DNA of 64,000 nucleotides from Neorhizobium sp. SOG26 (GCF_003491345.1 NZ_CP025512.1:2356001-2420000); one strand, 5' to 3'. Shown: positions 29,499-39,401, numbered from the stretch's first letter. Notes: generated by a model not told the origin, from the sequence alone. A program made the numbers and translations.

Positions 29499-30239
29499 TC
29501 AGGGAGCCGGCAAGCGGCCGGTCCGCATGGCGTGAGCAACGTCATTGCGGCCGGCCTGTTCTGCCTGGCGCGCTGCGGCCTCGAAGTCATAGGCCACGGC
29601 ATGCAGTTCCGCTGACCAGCCCGCCGGCGTCTTCTCGATGATCGCGTAACGCGCATGCGGCGCTCCGGCTTCCACGAGATGCGGAACCGGAAATGATCCG
29701 CGATAGGCCGGCATGCCGACGCTGCCGGGATTGACGATCAGCACGTCGCCGATCCACGCCACCCGCGAGACATGCGTATGCCCGCACAGCACGACGCGCG
29801 CGTCACCGATCCCGGCAAGGCGCGCGGCAATGTTTCCGGCTGTATCCATCACTGGCCGCCCGGTGCTGATGTCTTCCATCAGATATTCCAGATCGCCGCC
29901 CGCGGGGCTGCCGTGGCAGGCAAAGACGTCTCCATCCGCCAGAGTGACGGTTTTCGGTAGGTTTGCCATCCAGTGAAGATGCGCCTGGCTGAGAAGCGGC
30001 CTTGCAAAGGCATCCGATCGCCCCTCTGCCCCTTCCAGCAGCTGACGTTCGTGGTTGCCTGATATGGTCGGGATACCGAGGCTCATCTGCAGGTCGGCAG
30101 CTCCGGCCGGATCGAAGGCGCCTGACACAAGATCCCCGAGATTGACGATGAGATCCGGCGCCGCTTTTCGAAGCCGCGCCAACACCGCCTGCAGCGCCAG
30201 GAGATTTCCGTGAACATCGGCAATCACGCCTATCCGCAT
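29499..30239 (-). CDS. Metallophosphoesterase (YfcE/calcineurin-like)
   Basis: 246 residues. Metal ligands of the family are in order: DVHGN near residue 8, GDLVS, GNHE, CHG and GHTHV. It is a cytoplasmic phosphodiesterase or phosphatase of unknown substrate. Convergent with the BON gene, two bases apart. The family includes diadenosine tetraphosphate hydrolases and nucleotide phosphodiesterases. Confidence 0.85.
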   Translation of the reverse strand: MRIGVIADVHGNLLALQAVLARLRKAAPDLIVNLGDLVSGAFDPAGAADLQMSLGIPTISGNHERQLLEGAEGRSDAFARPLLSQAHLHWMANLPKTVTLADGDVFACHGSPAGGDLEYLMEDISTGRPVMDTAGNIAARLAGIGDARVVLCGHTHVSRVAWIGDVLIVNPGSVGMPAYRGSFPVPHLVEAGAPHARYAIIEKTPAGWSAELHAVAYDFEAAARQAEQAGRNDVAHAMRTGRLPAP

Positions 30240-30310
30240 CGTCCGCCTCTAGTCTTCAAACCACGGCACCATCGCCGCATCGTGAGGCTGGCCCATCTCG
30301 GCGCAAAAGA

Positions 30311-30346
30311 AAAGGCCCGGCTGCATCTCGTTGCGGCCGGGCCTTT
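30311..30346 (-). terminator. Terminator after glucose dehydrogenase
   Basis: Perfect 11-bp stem AAAGGCCCGGC (30311-30321) and complement (30336-30346), followed on the minus strand by TTTTCTTTT-like bases. It is also T-rich on the plus strand, so it may work in both directions. Confidence 0.85.
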
Positions 30347-30367
30347 TTCAGGTTGTTGGGCTAACGC

Positions 30368-32710
30368 TTAACGCGGCAGCGCATAGGCGATGATGTAGTC
30401 GCCCGGCTTGGTGCCGATCGAGCCATGGCCGCCTGCCACCATCACCACGAACTGGCGTCCGTTATCGACGGCATAGGTCATCGGGGTCGACTGGCCGCCT
30501 GCCGGCAGGCGAGCCTTCCAGAGCTCTTCGCCGGTGGTCAGGTTGTAGGCCCGCAGGTAGTTGTCGACGGCTGCACCGAGGAAGGCAACGCCGCCCTTGG
30601 TGATCATCGGGCCACCGATGCCTGGAACACCAACCTTGAACGGCAGCGGCAGTGGCGTCATGTCGTAGACGGTACCGTTGCGGTGCTTGTAGGCGGTTTC
30701 GCCGGTGCGAAGGTCAACGCCTGCAACATAACCCCACGGCGGAGCCTGGCAGGGGATCTGCAGCGGGCCGAGGAAGGGACCCATGAAGACGCCATAAGGT
30801 GCGCCCTCGTTGCGGTTGAGGCCCTGTTCGCTGGCCTTCTCGTCTTCCCCCTTCGGCGGAATGTCCGCACGCGGAACAAGACGCGAGGTGAAGGCAAGGT
30901 AGGTCGGCATGCCGAACATCACCTGCCGCTCGGGGTCCACCGCGACGCTGCCCCAGTTGAAGGTGCCGAAGTTGCCCGGGTAGACGATGGTGCCTTCGAG
31001 CGACGGCGGCGTGTAGCGGCCCTCATACTTGTACTGATGGAACCAGATGCGGCACACCATCTGGTCGAACATGGTGATGCCCCACATGTTCTTTTCTTGC
31101 AGCGTATCCGGCTTGAAGGTGACTGCGGATGTGGGCTGCGTCGGAGCCGTGAAGTCTTCCGGGATAGCACCGGTCGGAGCGGGCTCCTCGGTGATTGGAT
31201 GGATCGGCTCGCCGGTGCGGCGGTCGAGCACGTAGATGTCACCCTGCTTGGTAGGGCCAACCAGCGCCGGGACAACGGTGTTATCCGGCTTGGTGATATT
31301 CAGCAGCACCGGTTGTGCCGGCACGTCCATGTCCCACAGGTCGTGGTGCACGGTTTGGCGGACCCAGCGGTCCGCGCCGGTATTGATGTCGAGCGCGACG
31401 ATCGAAGAAGAATACTTCTCGACATTTTCCGACCGGCCCATGCCGAGCTGGTCCGGCACCTGGTTGCCGAGCGGAATATAGACGAGGCCGAGCTCTTCAT
31501 CGGCGCTGAAGACCGACCAGCTGTTCGGCGAGTTTGCCGTGTAGGTCTGGCCTTCCCCGATCGGCGCGGTCTGCGTCGGATTGCCGGAATCCCAGTTCCA
31601 GACGAGTTCGCCGGTGTTGACGTCGAAGGCGCGGATGACGCCCGACTGTGACTGGGTCGAGTAGTTGTCGTTGACGGCACCGCCGATGATGATCTTGCCG
31701 GCGGCAATAACCGGCGGCGAGGTCGAGTAGTAGTAGCCAGCCGGGTTGTAGGGCATGCCGACCGTCAGGTCCAAGGTACCCTGGTTGGCGAAGCTCGGGC
31801 AGACCTGGCCGTTTTTCGCATCAAGCGCAATCAGGCGAGCATCGGACGTCGGCAGGTAGACGCGTTCGGCACAGGCGGCGTCGGGTGCCGCGGCCTGATC
31901 CTTAAAATAGGTCACGCCACGGCAGGTCTGGTGCTGACGATCCGGGTTGAGACCCGAATTGGAGTCGTATTTCCAGATTTCCTTGCCGGTTGTCGCGTCA
32001 ATGGCGATTGCCCAGTTGTGCGGGGTGCAGACATAAAGCGCGTTGCCGACCTTGAGCGGGGTGACCTGGTAGGTCGTTTCGCCCACGTCTTCTGGAAGCT
32101 TCACGTCGCCAGTCTGGTAACGCCAGACTTCGGTGAGGTTGGCGACATTTTCGACATTCACCTGGTCAAGCGGCGAATAGCGCTGGCCGTAAGGTGTGCG
32201 GCCGTACTGGTGCCATTCCCCATCCGGCACATCGCCACCCATGGCAGGTGCCGCAGCGACCGACTGTTCCGGCAGGCTGCCGCTCTTGTCGAGCGGGTCC
32301 ATGAACATCGAAACAACCGCAATAATGACGGCGAGCGCGACGGAAGCGGCGAGCGGGGTGCCGGTTGCGCCATAGCGCATGCCGGTCGGGCTGGAGAAAC
32401 CGAGCGGCCGGCGGATCCACGGCGTCAGCAGCCAGATGCCGAGGATGATGATTACACCACCGCGCGGTCCAAGCTGCCACCAGTCGAAGCCGACTTCCCA
32501 GATCGCCCATGCGAGCGACGCGAGCACGATGACCGCGTAAACGCGCAGGGCCATCGCCTTGTGCATGAAAAGCAATACGGCCGTCGCTATAAAGCCGAGG
32601 CCGCATAAGAGATAATACGCGCTTCCGCCGAGCAGCAGCAGCTGGCCGCCGCCCACTGCCAAAGCTAGTCCTATCAGCGTGAATAGGACCGCGGTGATCT
32701 TGATCGCCAT
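30368..32710 (-). CDS. gcd: Membrane-bound PQQ-dependent glucose dehydrogenase
   Basis: 780 residues. Five N-terminal membrane helices (about residues 5-140) anchor a large periplasmic beta-propeller that oxidises glucose to gluconolactone and passes electrons to ubiquinone. Propeller landmarks such as DGEWHQYGRTPYGQRYSPLDQ, TPLKVGN and the C-terminal FVVMVAGGHGSIGTK are present. I start it at ATG 32710, just before the first helix. No PQQ synthesis genes are in the window, so cofactor must come from elsewhere in the genome or from outside. A near-consensus stress promoter lies 68 bases upstream. Confidence 0.92.
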   Translation of the reverse strand: MAIKITAVLFTLIGLALAVGGGQLLLLGGSAYYLLCGLGFIATAVLLFMHKAMALRVYAVIVLASLAWAIWEVGFDWWQLGPRGGVIIILGIWLLTPWIRRPLGFSSPTGMRYGATGTPLAASVALAVIIAVVSMFMDPLDKSGSLPEQSVAAAPAMGGDVPDGEWHQYGRTPYGQRYSPLDQVNVENVANLTEVWRYQTGDVKLPEDVGETTYQVTPLKVGNALYVCTPHNWAIAIDATTGKEIWKYDSNSGLNPDRQHQTCRGVTYFKDQAAAPDAACAERVYLPTSDARLIALDAKNGQVCPSFANQGTLDLTVGMPYNPAGYYYSTSPPVIAAGKIIIGGAVNDNYSTQSQSGVIRAFDVNTGELVWNWDSGNPTQTAPIGEGQTYTANSPNSWSVFSADEELGLVYIPLGNQVPDQLGMGRSENVEKYSSSIVALDINTGADRWVRQTVHHDLWDMDVPAQPVLLNITKPDNTVVPALVGPTKQGDIYVLDRRTGEPIHPITEEPAPTGAIPEDFTAPTQPTSAVTFKPDTLQEKNMWGITMFDQMVCRIWFHQYKYEGRYTPPSLEGTIVYPGNFGTFNWGSVAVDPERQVMFGMPTYLAFTSRLVPRADIPPKGEDEKASEQGLNRNEGAPYGVFMGPFLGPLQIPCQAPPWGYVAGVDLRTGETAYKHRNGTVYDMTPLPLPFKVGVPGIGGPMITKGGVAFLGAAVDNYLRAYNLTTGEELWKARLPAGGQSTPMTYAVDNGRQFVVMVAGGHGSIGTKPGDYIIAYALPR

Positions 32711-32777
32711 TTCGAAAAACCTTGTGGTACAAAAAATTCTCGCAGAGGGCGGGAACATTCCCCCAACCTAAATCATC

Positions 32778-32802
32778 AACACGAGGCATGCGTAAAGGTT
32801 CC
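32778..32802 (-). promoter_or_regulatory. Candidate EcfG promoter of gcd (GGAAC-N16-TGTT)
   Basis: Minus-strand GGAAC (32802-32798), 16 bases, then TGTT ending at 32778; gcd starts at 32710. One mismatch in the -10 element, so weaker evidence. Confidence 0.35.
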
Positions 32803-32831
32803 AGTTTAACCGGCTGCCATGCAAAATTAGA

Positions 32832-32857
32832 GGAACCGCATTTAACCACCGCGTGTT
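32832..32857 (+). promoter_or_regulatory. Candidate EcfG promoter of udgX-gst (GGAAC-N17-TGTT)
   Basis: GGAAC at 32832-32836, 17 bases, TGTT at 32854-32857; the udgX ATG is 29 bases downstream. One mismatch from CGTT, and the same form occurs upstream of ku. Confidence 0.5.
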
Positions 32858-32885
32858 CTGCCTCTTCACGAAGAGGATTGTTGCC

Positions 32886-33518
32886 ATGCTCACCCCGCGC
32901 GACGGACCAGCTTTCGAGAACAACGGATCGGATGCACGCAGCATTGGCAACGCGGCAGAGGAGGCTGAAGGCTGCACCCGCTGCGACCTTTACAAGAACG
33001 CGACGCAGGTCGTGTTTGGCGAAGGCCCGGCCAAGGCGCAGGTGGTGTTTGTGGGAGAACAGCCGGGCGACAAGGAAGATCTGGCCGGCAAGCCATTCAT
33101 TGGCCCGGCGGGAAAGCTGCTTGACCATTGTCTTGAGGAGGCTGGGGTTGACCGCGACCTCTGTTACGTCACCAATGCGGTGAAACACTTCAAGTTCGCA
33201 CCGCGCGGCAAGCGGCGCATCCACGCCAAGCCCAACTTGGGCGAGATCCAGGCCTGCGCCTTCTGGCTGGCAACCGAACTGCGGCTTCTCAAGCCGAAGC
33301 TGGCGGTGGCGCTCGGCGCAACAGCGGCCTACGCGCTGCTTGGGAAACAGGCAAAGGTTACTCGCGACCGCGGCACCTTCCTCAGCGCGCCGACCGGATT
33401 GCCGATCCTGGTGACAATCCACCCGTCAGCGCTGCTGCGGTCGATGGACCAGCCGGATGCGGAACTGGACCGGGCCCGCTTTGTCGAGGATTTGAGGAAG
33501 ATCAGGGAGTATCTTTAG
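32886..33518 (+). CDS. udgX: UdgX-family uracil-DNA-binding glycosylase
   Basis: 210 residues. UdgX is an iron-sulfur uracil-DNA glycosylase relative that links covalently to the abasic site it makes. The defining features are here: GEQPGDKED at residues 57-65, GKPFIGPAGKLLD, and the KRRIH loop with His113, the residue known to form the covalent bond. N-terminal CTRCDLY contributes to the cluster. ATG 32886 keeps the normal family N terminus; a start at 32853 adds a non-homologous stretch. It shares an operon with the GST gene three bases on and has a stress-type promoter. Confidence 0.9.
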   Translation: MLTPRDGPAFENNGSDARSIGNAAEEAEGCTRCDLYKNATQVVFGEGPAKAQVVFVGEQPGDKEDLAGKPFIGPAGKLLDHCLEEAGVDRDLCYVTNAVKHFKFAPRGKRRIHAKPNLGEIQACAFWLATELRLLKPKLAVALGATAAYALLGKQAKVTRDRGTFLSAPTGLPILVTIHPSALLRSMDQPDAELDRARFVEDLRKIREYL

Positions 33519-33521
33519 CAG

Positions 33522-34247
33522 ATGGCTTATGAACTTTATTACTGGGACGGTCTGCAAGGCCGTGGAGAATTTGTTCGTCTGGCACTCGAACAGGCGGGCG
33601 CCGACTACGTCGATGTCGCGCGCACCGACGGCGGCATGGACAAGATGTTTGCCTTCATCGAAGGCCGGCAGGGTCACCAGATGCCGTTTGCGCCGCCCTT
33701 CCTGAAGGACGGGGAGATCATCGTCTCGCATGTCGCCAACATCCTCCACTATCTCGGCCCGAAGCTCGGGCTTGTTCCGGAGGGCGAACAGGCACGCATC
33801 TTCGCCCATGGCCTGCAACTGACGATCGCGGACTTCGTGATGGAGGTGCATGACACCCACCACCCGATCAGCACCGCCGACTATTACGAGGATCAGAAGG
33901 AAGAGGCCAAGGCGCGGACGAAGGCTTTTCTCCAGCACCGGGTGCCGAAATTCATGGGCTATTTCAACCGCATTGTTGCAGCGAATCCGGCGGGGGGCGG
34001 CCACGCCATCGGCGACCGCCTGAGCTATGTCGACCTGTCGTTGTTCCAGGTCGCTGAAGGGCTGGCCTATGCCTTCCCGCGCGCCATGGCTCGCTTCGAC
34101 GCCGATTATCCGGATGTCGCAAAACTGCGCGACAAGGTTCGCACGCAGCCGAACATCCGGTCTTATCTGGAGTCAGATCGCCGCCTCGCCTTCAACGAGT
34201 CGGGTATCTTCCGGCATTATCCGGAACTCGATCAGGATCCCGCGTGA
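33522..34247 (+). CDS. Glutathione S-transferase
   Basis: 241 residues. An N-terminal thioredoxin-like domain (YELYYWDGLQGRGEFVRLALE) and an all-helical C-terminal domain with the GDRLSYVDLSLFQV motif. Cytoplasmic detoxification or thiol chemistry. Its ATG is three bases after the udgX stop, so the two are one transcript, which puts a thiol enzyme alongside a DNA-repair enzyme, plausibly both induced by stress. Confidence 0.88.
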   Translation: MAYELYYWDGLQGRGEFVRLALEQAGADYVDVARTDGGMDKMFAFIEGRQGHQMPFAPPFLKDGEIIVSHVANILHYLGPKLGLVPEGEQARIFAHGLQLTIADFVMEVHDTHHPISTADYYEDQKEEAKARTKAFLQHRVPKFMGYFNRIVAANPAGGGHAIGDRLSYVDLSLFQVAEGLAYAFPRAMARFDADYPDVAKLRDKVRTQPNIRSYLESDRRLAFNESGIFRHYPELDQDPA

Positions 34248-34253
34248 TCCGGA

Positions 34254-34322
34254 TCAGATAAAGGCAAATACCGGCGCGATCGTCGCAATGACGACCGCCG
34301 TCGCGATCAAAGCGAATTTCAT
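34254..34322 (-). CDS. 22-residue hydrophobic peptide downstream of the sigma factor
   Basis: Too short for most gene finders. ATG 34322 has GGAGAGAGAC directly upstream, a good ribosome site, and the peptide ends at a TGA at 34254. It begins Met-Lys-Phe, and the rest is almost entirely Ala, Val, Ile, Thr and Phe, so it would form one membrane helix. It starts 38 bases after the sigma-factor stop on the same strand and could be its co-transcribed partner. No family recognised. Confidence 0.5.
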   Translation of the reverse strand: MKFALIATAVVIATIAPVFAFI

Positions 34323-34360
34323 GTCTCTCTCCACCATGTTCGCGGCTGGGCCACCCTGGC

Positions 34361-34963
34361 TCAGCTGACGTCTTCTCCTAGTTCCTGAAGAATCTGATGA
34401 CGCGCCCGGTTCAGGCGGCTCTTGACGGTGCCTACGGCGCAGTCGCAGATTTCGGCCGCGGCCTCGTAGCTTTCGCCAAGGATTGCCACCAGCGTCAGCA
34501 CCTCGCGGTAGTGCGGCGGTAGTTTCTGGAGGGCACGCTGCACTTCGCGGGCACGCGCCGTGGTTTCCTGGCTCGCCTCAATCGGCGTGTCGCCGGATAC
34601 GTTCTCCTCGATGCCTGGCGCCTCGCGTCCCAGCACCTTGGCGCGGGTATAGAAGGTATTGCGCATGATGGTGAAGAGCCAGCTCTTGAGCTTGGTGCCC
34701 GGCTCGAACTTGTCGAGGTTCGCGAGCGCCTTCATCAAGGTTTCCTGCACCAGGTCATCTGCGTCAGTCGTATTGCGGCAGAAGGTGCGGGCAAATGCTC
34801 GGAGAGCCGGAATTAGCCTCACTATGTCTGCACGTGCAGGATCACCATTCAACTGTGATTCAGACACCGTTGCCAACCTCTCCGAAGTCTCGATGGGCGG
34901 GAATTTCGGTGGCAAACGCACGTCAAACGAGTTTGGTTCCGCCATTATGAACGGGTCGTTCAT
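34361..34963 (-). CDS. ECF sigma factor, EcfG (general stress response) type
   Basis: 200 residues. Region 2 shows LIPALRAFARTF, DADDLVQETLMKAL and KLKSWLFTIMRNTFYT, and region 4 shows LPPHYREVLTLV and YEAAAEICDCAVGTVKSR, the pattern of the EcfG group. EcfG recognises GGAAC...CGTT promoters and is held by NepR and released by PhyR. No phyR or nepR is adjacent, though a NepR-like gene lies 4.3 kb away. It may be a second EcfG copy, as several rhizobia have. It is divergent from ku. The start could also be ATG 34945. Confidence 0.82.
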   Translation of the reverse strand: MNDPFIMAEPNSFDVRLPPKFPPIETSERLATVSESQLNGDPARADIVRLIPALRAFARTFCRNTTDADDLVQETLMKALANLDKFEPGTKLKSWLFTIMRNTFYTRAKVLGREAPGIEENVSGDTPIEASQETTARAREVQRALQKLPPHYREVLTLVAILGESYEAAAEICDCAVGTVKSRLNRARHQILQELGEDVS

Positions 34964-34972
34964 CCAGCCGAC

Positions 34973-34998
34973 GGAACAAAGATGGCGGACCTCCTGTT
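34973..34998 (+). promoter_or_regulatory. Candidate EcfG promoter of ku-ligD (GGAAC-N17-TGTT)
   Basis: GGAAC at 34973-34977, 17 bases, TGTT at 34995-34998; the ku start is 26 bases further. One mismatch from CGTT. Confidence 0.5.
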
Positions 34999-35024
34999 GA
35001 TAGGGTTTTCATGGAGTTATGGCC

Positions 35025-35942
35025 GTGGCACCACGCGCGAACTGGAAAGGCTATCTGAAGGTCGGGGAGTTGAGCTGCCCGGTCGCTCTTTATACAGCCG
35101 CATCCACGTCCGATCGCGTGAGCTTCCATATCATCAACCGCGAAACCGGCCATCGGGTCCAGCGCGAGATGGTGGACGCCGACACCGGCAAGGCGGTCGA
35201 AAGCGACGACATCATCAAGGGCTACGAGGTCTCGAGCGGCCAGTACGTTCTGATCGAGCCGGACGAGATCAAGGCGGCGGTGCCCGAGGCGGACAAGACA
35301 CTGGAGCTTGAAAGCTTCATTGCCTGCAACGGCGTCGACACGATCTATCTCGACCGCCCCTACTTCCTGGCACCGACCGACAAGGCATCCGCTGACGTTT
35401 TCGACCTTATCCGCAAGGGGCTCGAAGAAAAGAATGTCGCGGCGCTCGCGCGCACCGTGCTGTTCCGCCGGATGCGGACGCTGCTGATCCGCCCCAGCGA
35501 AGAAGGCCTGATCGCCAGCACGCTGAACTACGATTACGAGGTCCGGCCGGCCAAGGAAATCTTTTCAGAGATCAAGACCATCAAGATCGAAGGCGAGATG
35601 CTGGACCTCGCCAAGCATATCATCGGCACCAAGAAGGGCACGTTCGATCCGACCAAGTTTGATGATCGCTACGAGGCCGCGCTTGAGGAACTGATCAAGG
35701 CGAAGATCGAAGGCCGCAAGGTCAAGAAGAAGCCGGCACCGGAACCGCAGAAGGTGACGAGCCTGCTCGACGCGCTACGTCAGAGCGCTGGTGGTTCCGC
35801 TTCGCCCGGCAAGACGCCTGCGAAAAAATCCTCGACCAAAAAAACCACCGCCAAAAAATCGGCCTCGAAGACATCCGGCAAGTCGGCGGCTGCGAAGAAA
35901 ACCGTATCGCGTAAGACTGCTCCGCAGAGAAAGGCGAGTTGA
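35025..35942 (+). CDS. ku: Ku protein (first of two)
   Basis: 305 residues. Binds DNA ends for non-homologous end joining. Starts with the family block APRANWKGYLKVGELSCPVALY and has the beta-barrel core. The last 50 residues are Lys/Ser/Thr-rich, like the basic tails that help Ku slide on DNA. I chose GTG 35025 (GGAG eight bases upstream), which gives the usual Met-Ala-Pro-Arg start, over ATG 35019. LigD begins two bases after its stop. Confidence 0.9.
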   Translation: MAPRANWKGYLKVGELSCPVALYTAASTSDRVSFHIINRETGHRVQREMVDADTGKAVESDDIIKGYEVSSGQYVLIEPDEIKAAVPEADKTLELESFIACNGVDTIYLDRPYFLAPTDKASADVFDLIRKGLEEKNVAALARTVLFRRMRTLLIRPSEEGLIASTLNYDYEVRPAKEIFSEIKTIKIEGEMLDLAKHIIGTKKGTFDPTKFDDRYEAALEELIKAKIEGRKVKKKPAPEPQKVTSLLDALRQSAGGSASPGKTPAKKSSTKKTTAKKSASKTSGKSAAAKKTVSRKTAPQRKAS

Positions 35943-35944
35943 CC

Positions 35945-37924
35945 ATGGCGCTGGGGGCATCCGAGCACAAGCGTAGCCTCTCCAGGAAAACATCGGACCG
36001 GCAGACGTCCGGGAAAGCGAAGTCCGGCAAAGGCAAAACGGCAGACGCCGGCAAGGAGAGCCTTACCGCCGAGCTCAAGGGCGCCAAACAGGCGCCGCTG
36101 CCTGCGTTCGTCGAGCCGCAGCTTGCAACGCTGGTGAAAAGTGCACCCTCCGGCAAGCGCTGGATCCATGAGGTGAAGCTCGACGGCTATCGGCTGCAGG
36201 CCCGCATCAGCCAGGGCAAGGTCTCGCTCCTGACCCGCAAGGGCCTCGATTGGACCCACAAGTTCGGCAAGGCGATCTCCAGCGCGCTGCTAAAACTCCC
36301 GGTTTCAGATGCCGTGATCGATGGTGAAGTCGCGGTCGAGGCGGGTTCCGGTGCGACCGACTTCTCGCTCCTGCAGCAGGATCTGAGCGACGGGCGGCAG
36401 GACCGATTTACCTTCCATGTTTTCGATCTCCTCTACCTCGACGGTTACGACCTCGCCGCCGTGCCGCTCCTCAAGCGCAAGGAGACGTTGGAAACGATCT
36501 TGAAAGACTGTGATCCAGCGCTCCGCTACAGCGAACATTTTGGCGACGAAGGCGGGATCGTGCTCAAGCACGCCTGCCGCTTGAGCCTCGAGGGCATCAT
36601 CTCCAAGGTCGCCACCGCGCCCTATCGCGGCGGCCGCGGTCGCGACTGGGTGAAGTCGAAATGTTCGGCGCGGCAGGAATTCGTGGTGGCTGGCTATGTC
36701 CCCTCCTCCGTCTCGAAGACGGCGATCGGCTCGCTGGTCATGGGCTACTACGAGAACGGAAAGCTGCGTCATGCGGGTCGCGTCGGCACTGGTTATTCCA
36801 ATGCGGTAGCGCAATCGTTGTTTAAGCGGCTCGATGAGTTGCGGATCCCAAAGAGCCCGTTCGATGAGAAGCTGACGGCGGTTGAGCGCAAGGATGTCGT
36901 TTATCTCAAGCCGGAATTTGTCGCAGAAGTCGAATTCCGGGGCTGGACGGCAGACTCGCATATCCGGCATGCTGCCTTTCGCGGCCTGCGCGAGGACAAG
37001 GATGCCGGGGACATCGTTCGCGAAGGCGCTGCCGAAGCGGAGGATGCGCCGATGCCCGCCAAGCGTACTGTCAACCTGACGCACCCCGACCGGGTCTATT
37101 GGCCCGATGCCGGCGTCACCAAGGCTGGGCTTGCAGACTATTACACGCAGGTCTGGCGGCTGATGGCGCCCTTCGTCGTCAACCGTCCACTTGCGCTGCT
37201 GCGCGGTCCCGACGGCATCAAGGGCCAGTTGTTCTTCCAGAAACACGGCTGGAAGGGGATGAACAAGAACGCGGCGCTGGTGAAGGATCCGGCCGATCCC
37301 GAGCAGGAAGACATCACCATTCGCGATCTCGACGGCCTGCTCGGCCTCGTGCAGGGCGCAGCACTCGAGATCCACCCCTGGGGGTCAACGGTGAATGACT
37401 GGGAAAAGCCCGACATGGTCAATATCGACCTCGACCCCGGCGACGGGGTCTCGTGGGAAAAGACTATCGAGGCGGCTTATGAGGTAAAGCGGCGCTTCGA
37501 GGAGATGGGGCTGACGGCCTTCGTCAAGACCTCCGGCGGCAAGGGCCTGCATGTTGTGGCGCCGGTGAAGCCTGAGGCCGAGTGGCCGCAGGTAAAGGCG
37601 GCGATGAAGGCGCTGGCTGACGGCATGGCCGCCGACGAGCCGGATAAATACGTCTCCACCATCACCAAGTCGAAGCGCACCGGCAAGATCCTGATCGATT
37701 ACCTGCGGAACGGCCGCGGCAACACGGCCGTGGCGCCCTATTCCACCCGCGCCCGGCCCGGCGCCCCAGTGTCGATGCCGATCGAATGGGAGGAACTGAC
37801 GGACGCGATCAGTCCGAACTACTTCACCGTCGCCAATGCCGCCGCCCGCATCGCGCAGCAGACACGCGACCCCTGGGGTGAATTCCGCAAGGCAGAAGCG
37901 CCGATCGTGTTCAAGGAGAAGTAG
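35945..37924 (+). CDS. ligD: ATP-dependent DNA ligase LigD, ligase-polymerase form without phosphoesterase domain
   Basis: 659 residues. Residues 1-45 are a basic linker; then the ligase domain with nucleotidyl-transfer Lys78 in EVKLDGYR, the OB-fold, and from about residue 370 the primase-like polymerase domain (VNLTHPDRVYWPDAG, then VNIDLDPGDG and TSGGKGLHV). The N-terminal 3'-phosphoesterase domain seen in longer LigD proteins is absent, and the protein starts where the linker after it would be. ATG 35945 lies two bases after the ku stop. Joins ends together with Ku. Confidence 0.9.
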   Translation: MALGASEHKRSLSRKTSDRQTSGKAKSGKGKTADAGKESLTAELKGAKQAPLPAFVEPQLATLVKSAPSGKRWIHEVKLDGYRLQARISQGKVSLLTRKGLDWTHKFGKAISSALLKLPVSDAVIDGEVAVEAGSGATDFSLLQQDLSDGRQDRFTFHVFDLLYLDGYDLAAVPLLKRKETLETILKDCDPALRYSEHFGDEGGIVLKHACRLSLEGIISKVATAPYRGGRGRDWVKSKCSARQEFVVAGYVPSSVSKTAIGSLVMGYYENGKLRHAGRVGTGYSNAVAQSLFKRLDELRIPKSPFDEKLTAVERKDVVYLKPEFVAEVEFRGWTADSHIRHAAFRGLREDKDAGDIVREGAAEAEDAPMPAKRTVNLTHPDRVYWPDAGVTKAGLADYYTQVWRLMAPFVVNRPLALLRGPDGIKGQLFFQKHGWKGMNKNAALVKDPADPEQEDITIRDLDGLLGLVQGAALEIHPWGSTVNDWEKPDMVNIDLDPGDGVSWEKTIEAAYEVKRRFEEMGLTAFVKTSGGKGLHVVAPVKPEAEWPQVKAAMKALADGMAADEPDKYVSTITKSKRTGKILIDYLRNGRGNTAVAPYSTRARPGAPVSMPIEWEELTDAISPNYFTVANAAARIAQQTRDPWGEFRKAEAPIVFKEK

Positions 37925-37928
37925 AGGC

Positions 37929-39037
<1,109 letters not shown>

Positions 39038-39073
39038 AAATCATCCCTTCCGACACTGAATTGGAACAAAACG

Positions 39074-39103
39074 GGCGGCTTCCGGAATAGGAAGTCGCCT
39101 TTA
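39074..39103 (+). terminator. Rho-independent terminator
   Basis: GGCGGCTTCC (39074-39083) pairs with GGAAGTCGCC (39090-39099) with one G-T pair, followed by TTTATT. The remaining bases to 39236 show no gene. Confidence 0.65.
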
Positions 39104-39236
39104 TTGATTTATCCTCTGTGACTTTTTCGGGATATCCGAAGTTAACCATCTTGCTGTAAGGAGGACAGCGTAGGGTTTGAGCAGGGCGGATACTTTCGGC
39201 TAGGGTGGCCGAGCATCGATTACCTCAGAGGTCGGG

Positions 39237-39401
39237 ATGGCGAAGCAAAGCAATCCGGTGACGGATCAGGAGACAAGGATCGGACGACGCGTCAATCGTC
39301 AGGTTTCGGTGCTCCTGAACGAAATTGAAAAAGAAGAAGTTCCGGATCGTCTGCTTGAACTGGCGCGCGAACTGCAAAAGGCGCTTGGCGAAAAAGCCTA
39401 A
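39237..39401 (+). CDS. NepR-like anti-sigma factor (54 residues)
   Basis: Found by direct translation; too short for usual ORF cut-offs. ATG 39237 follows AGAGGTCGGG. The central helix LLNEIEKEEVPDRLLELARELQ matches the NepR pattern in which two amphipathic helices flank Val-Pro-Asp-Arg. NepR binds the EcfG sigma factor and is removed by the phosphorylated PhyR response regulator. An EcfG-like gene lies 4.3 kb upstream. No EcfG promoter is visible directly upstream. Family membership is my reading of the motif and needs a profile search. Confidence 0.65.
   Translation: MAKQSNPVTDQETRIGRRVNRQVSVLLNEIEKEEVPDRLLELARELQKALGEKA

Noticed and set aside
39064..39088. GGAAC before the NepR-like gene
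   Set aside because: No GTT element at the right spacing, and it overlaps the arm of a terminator.
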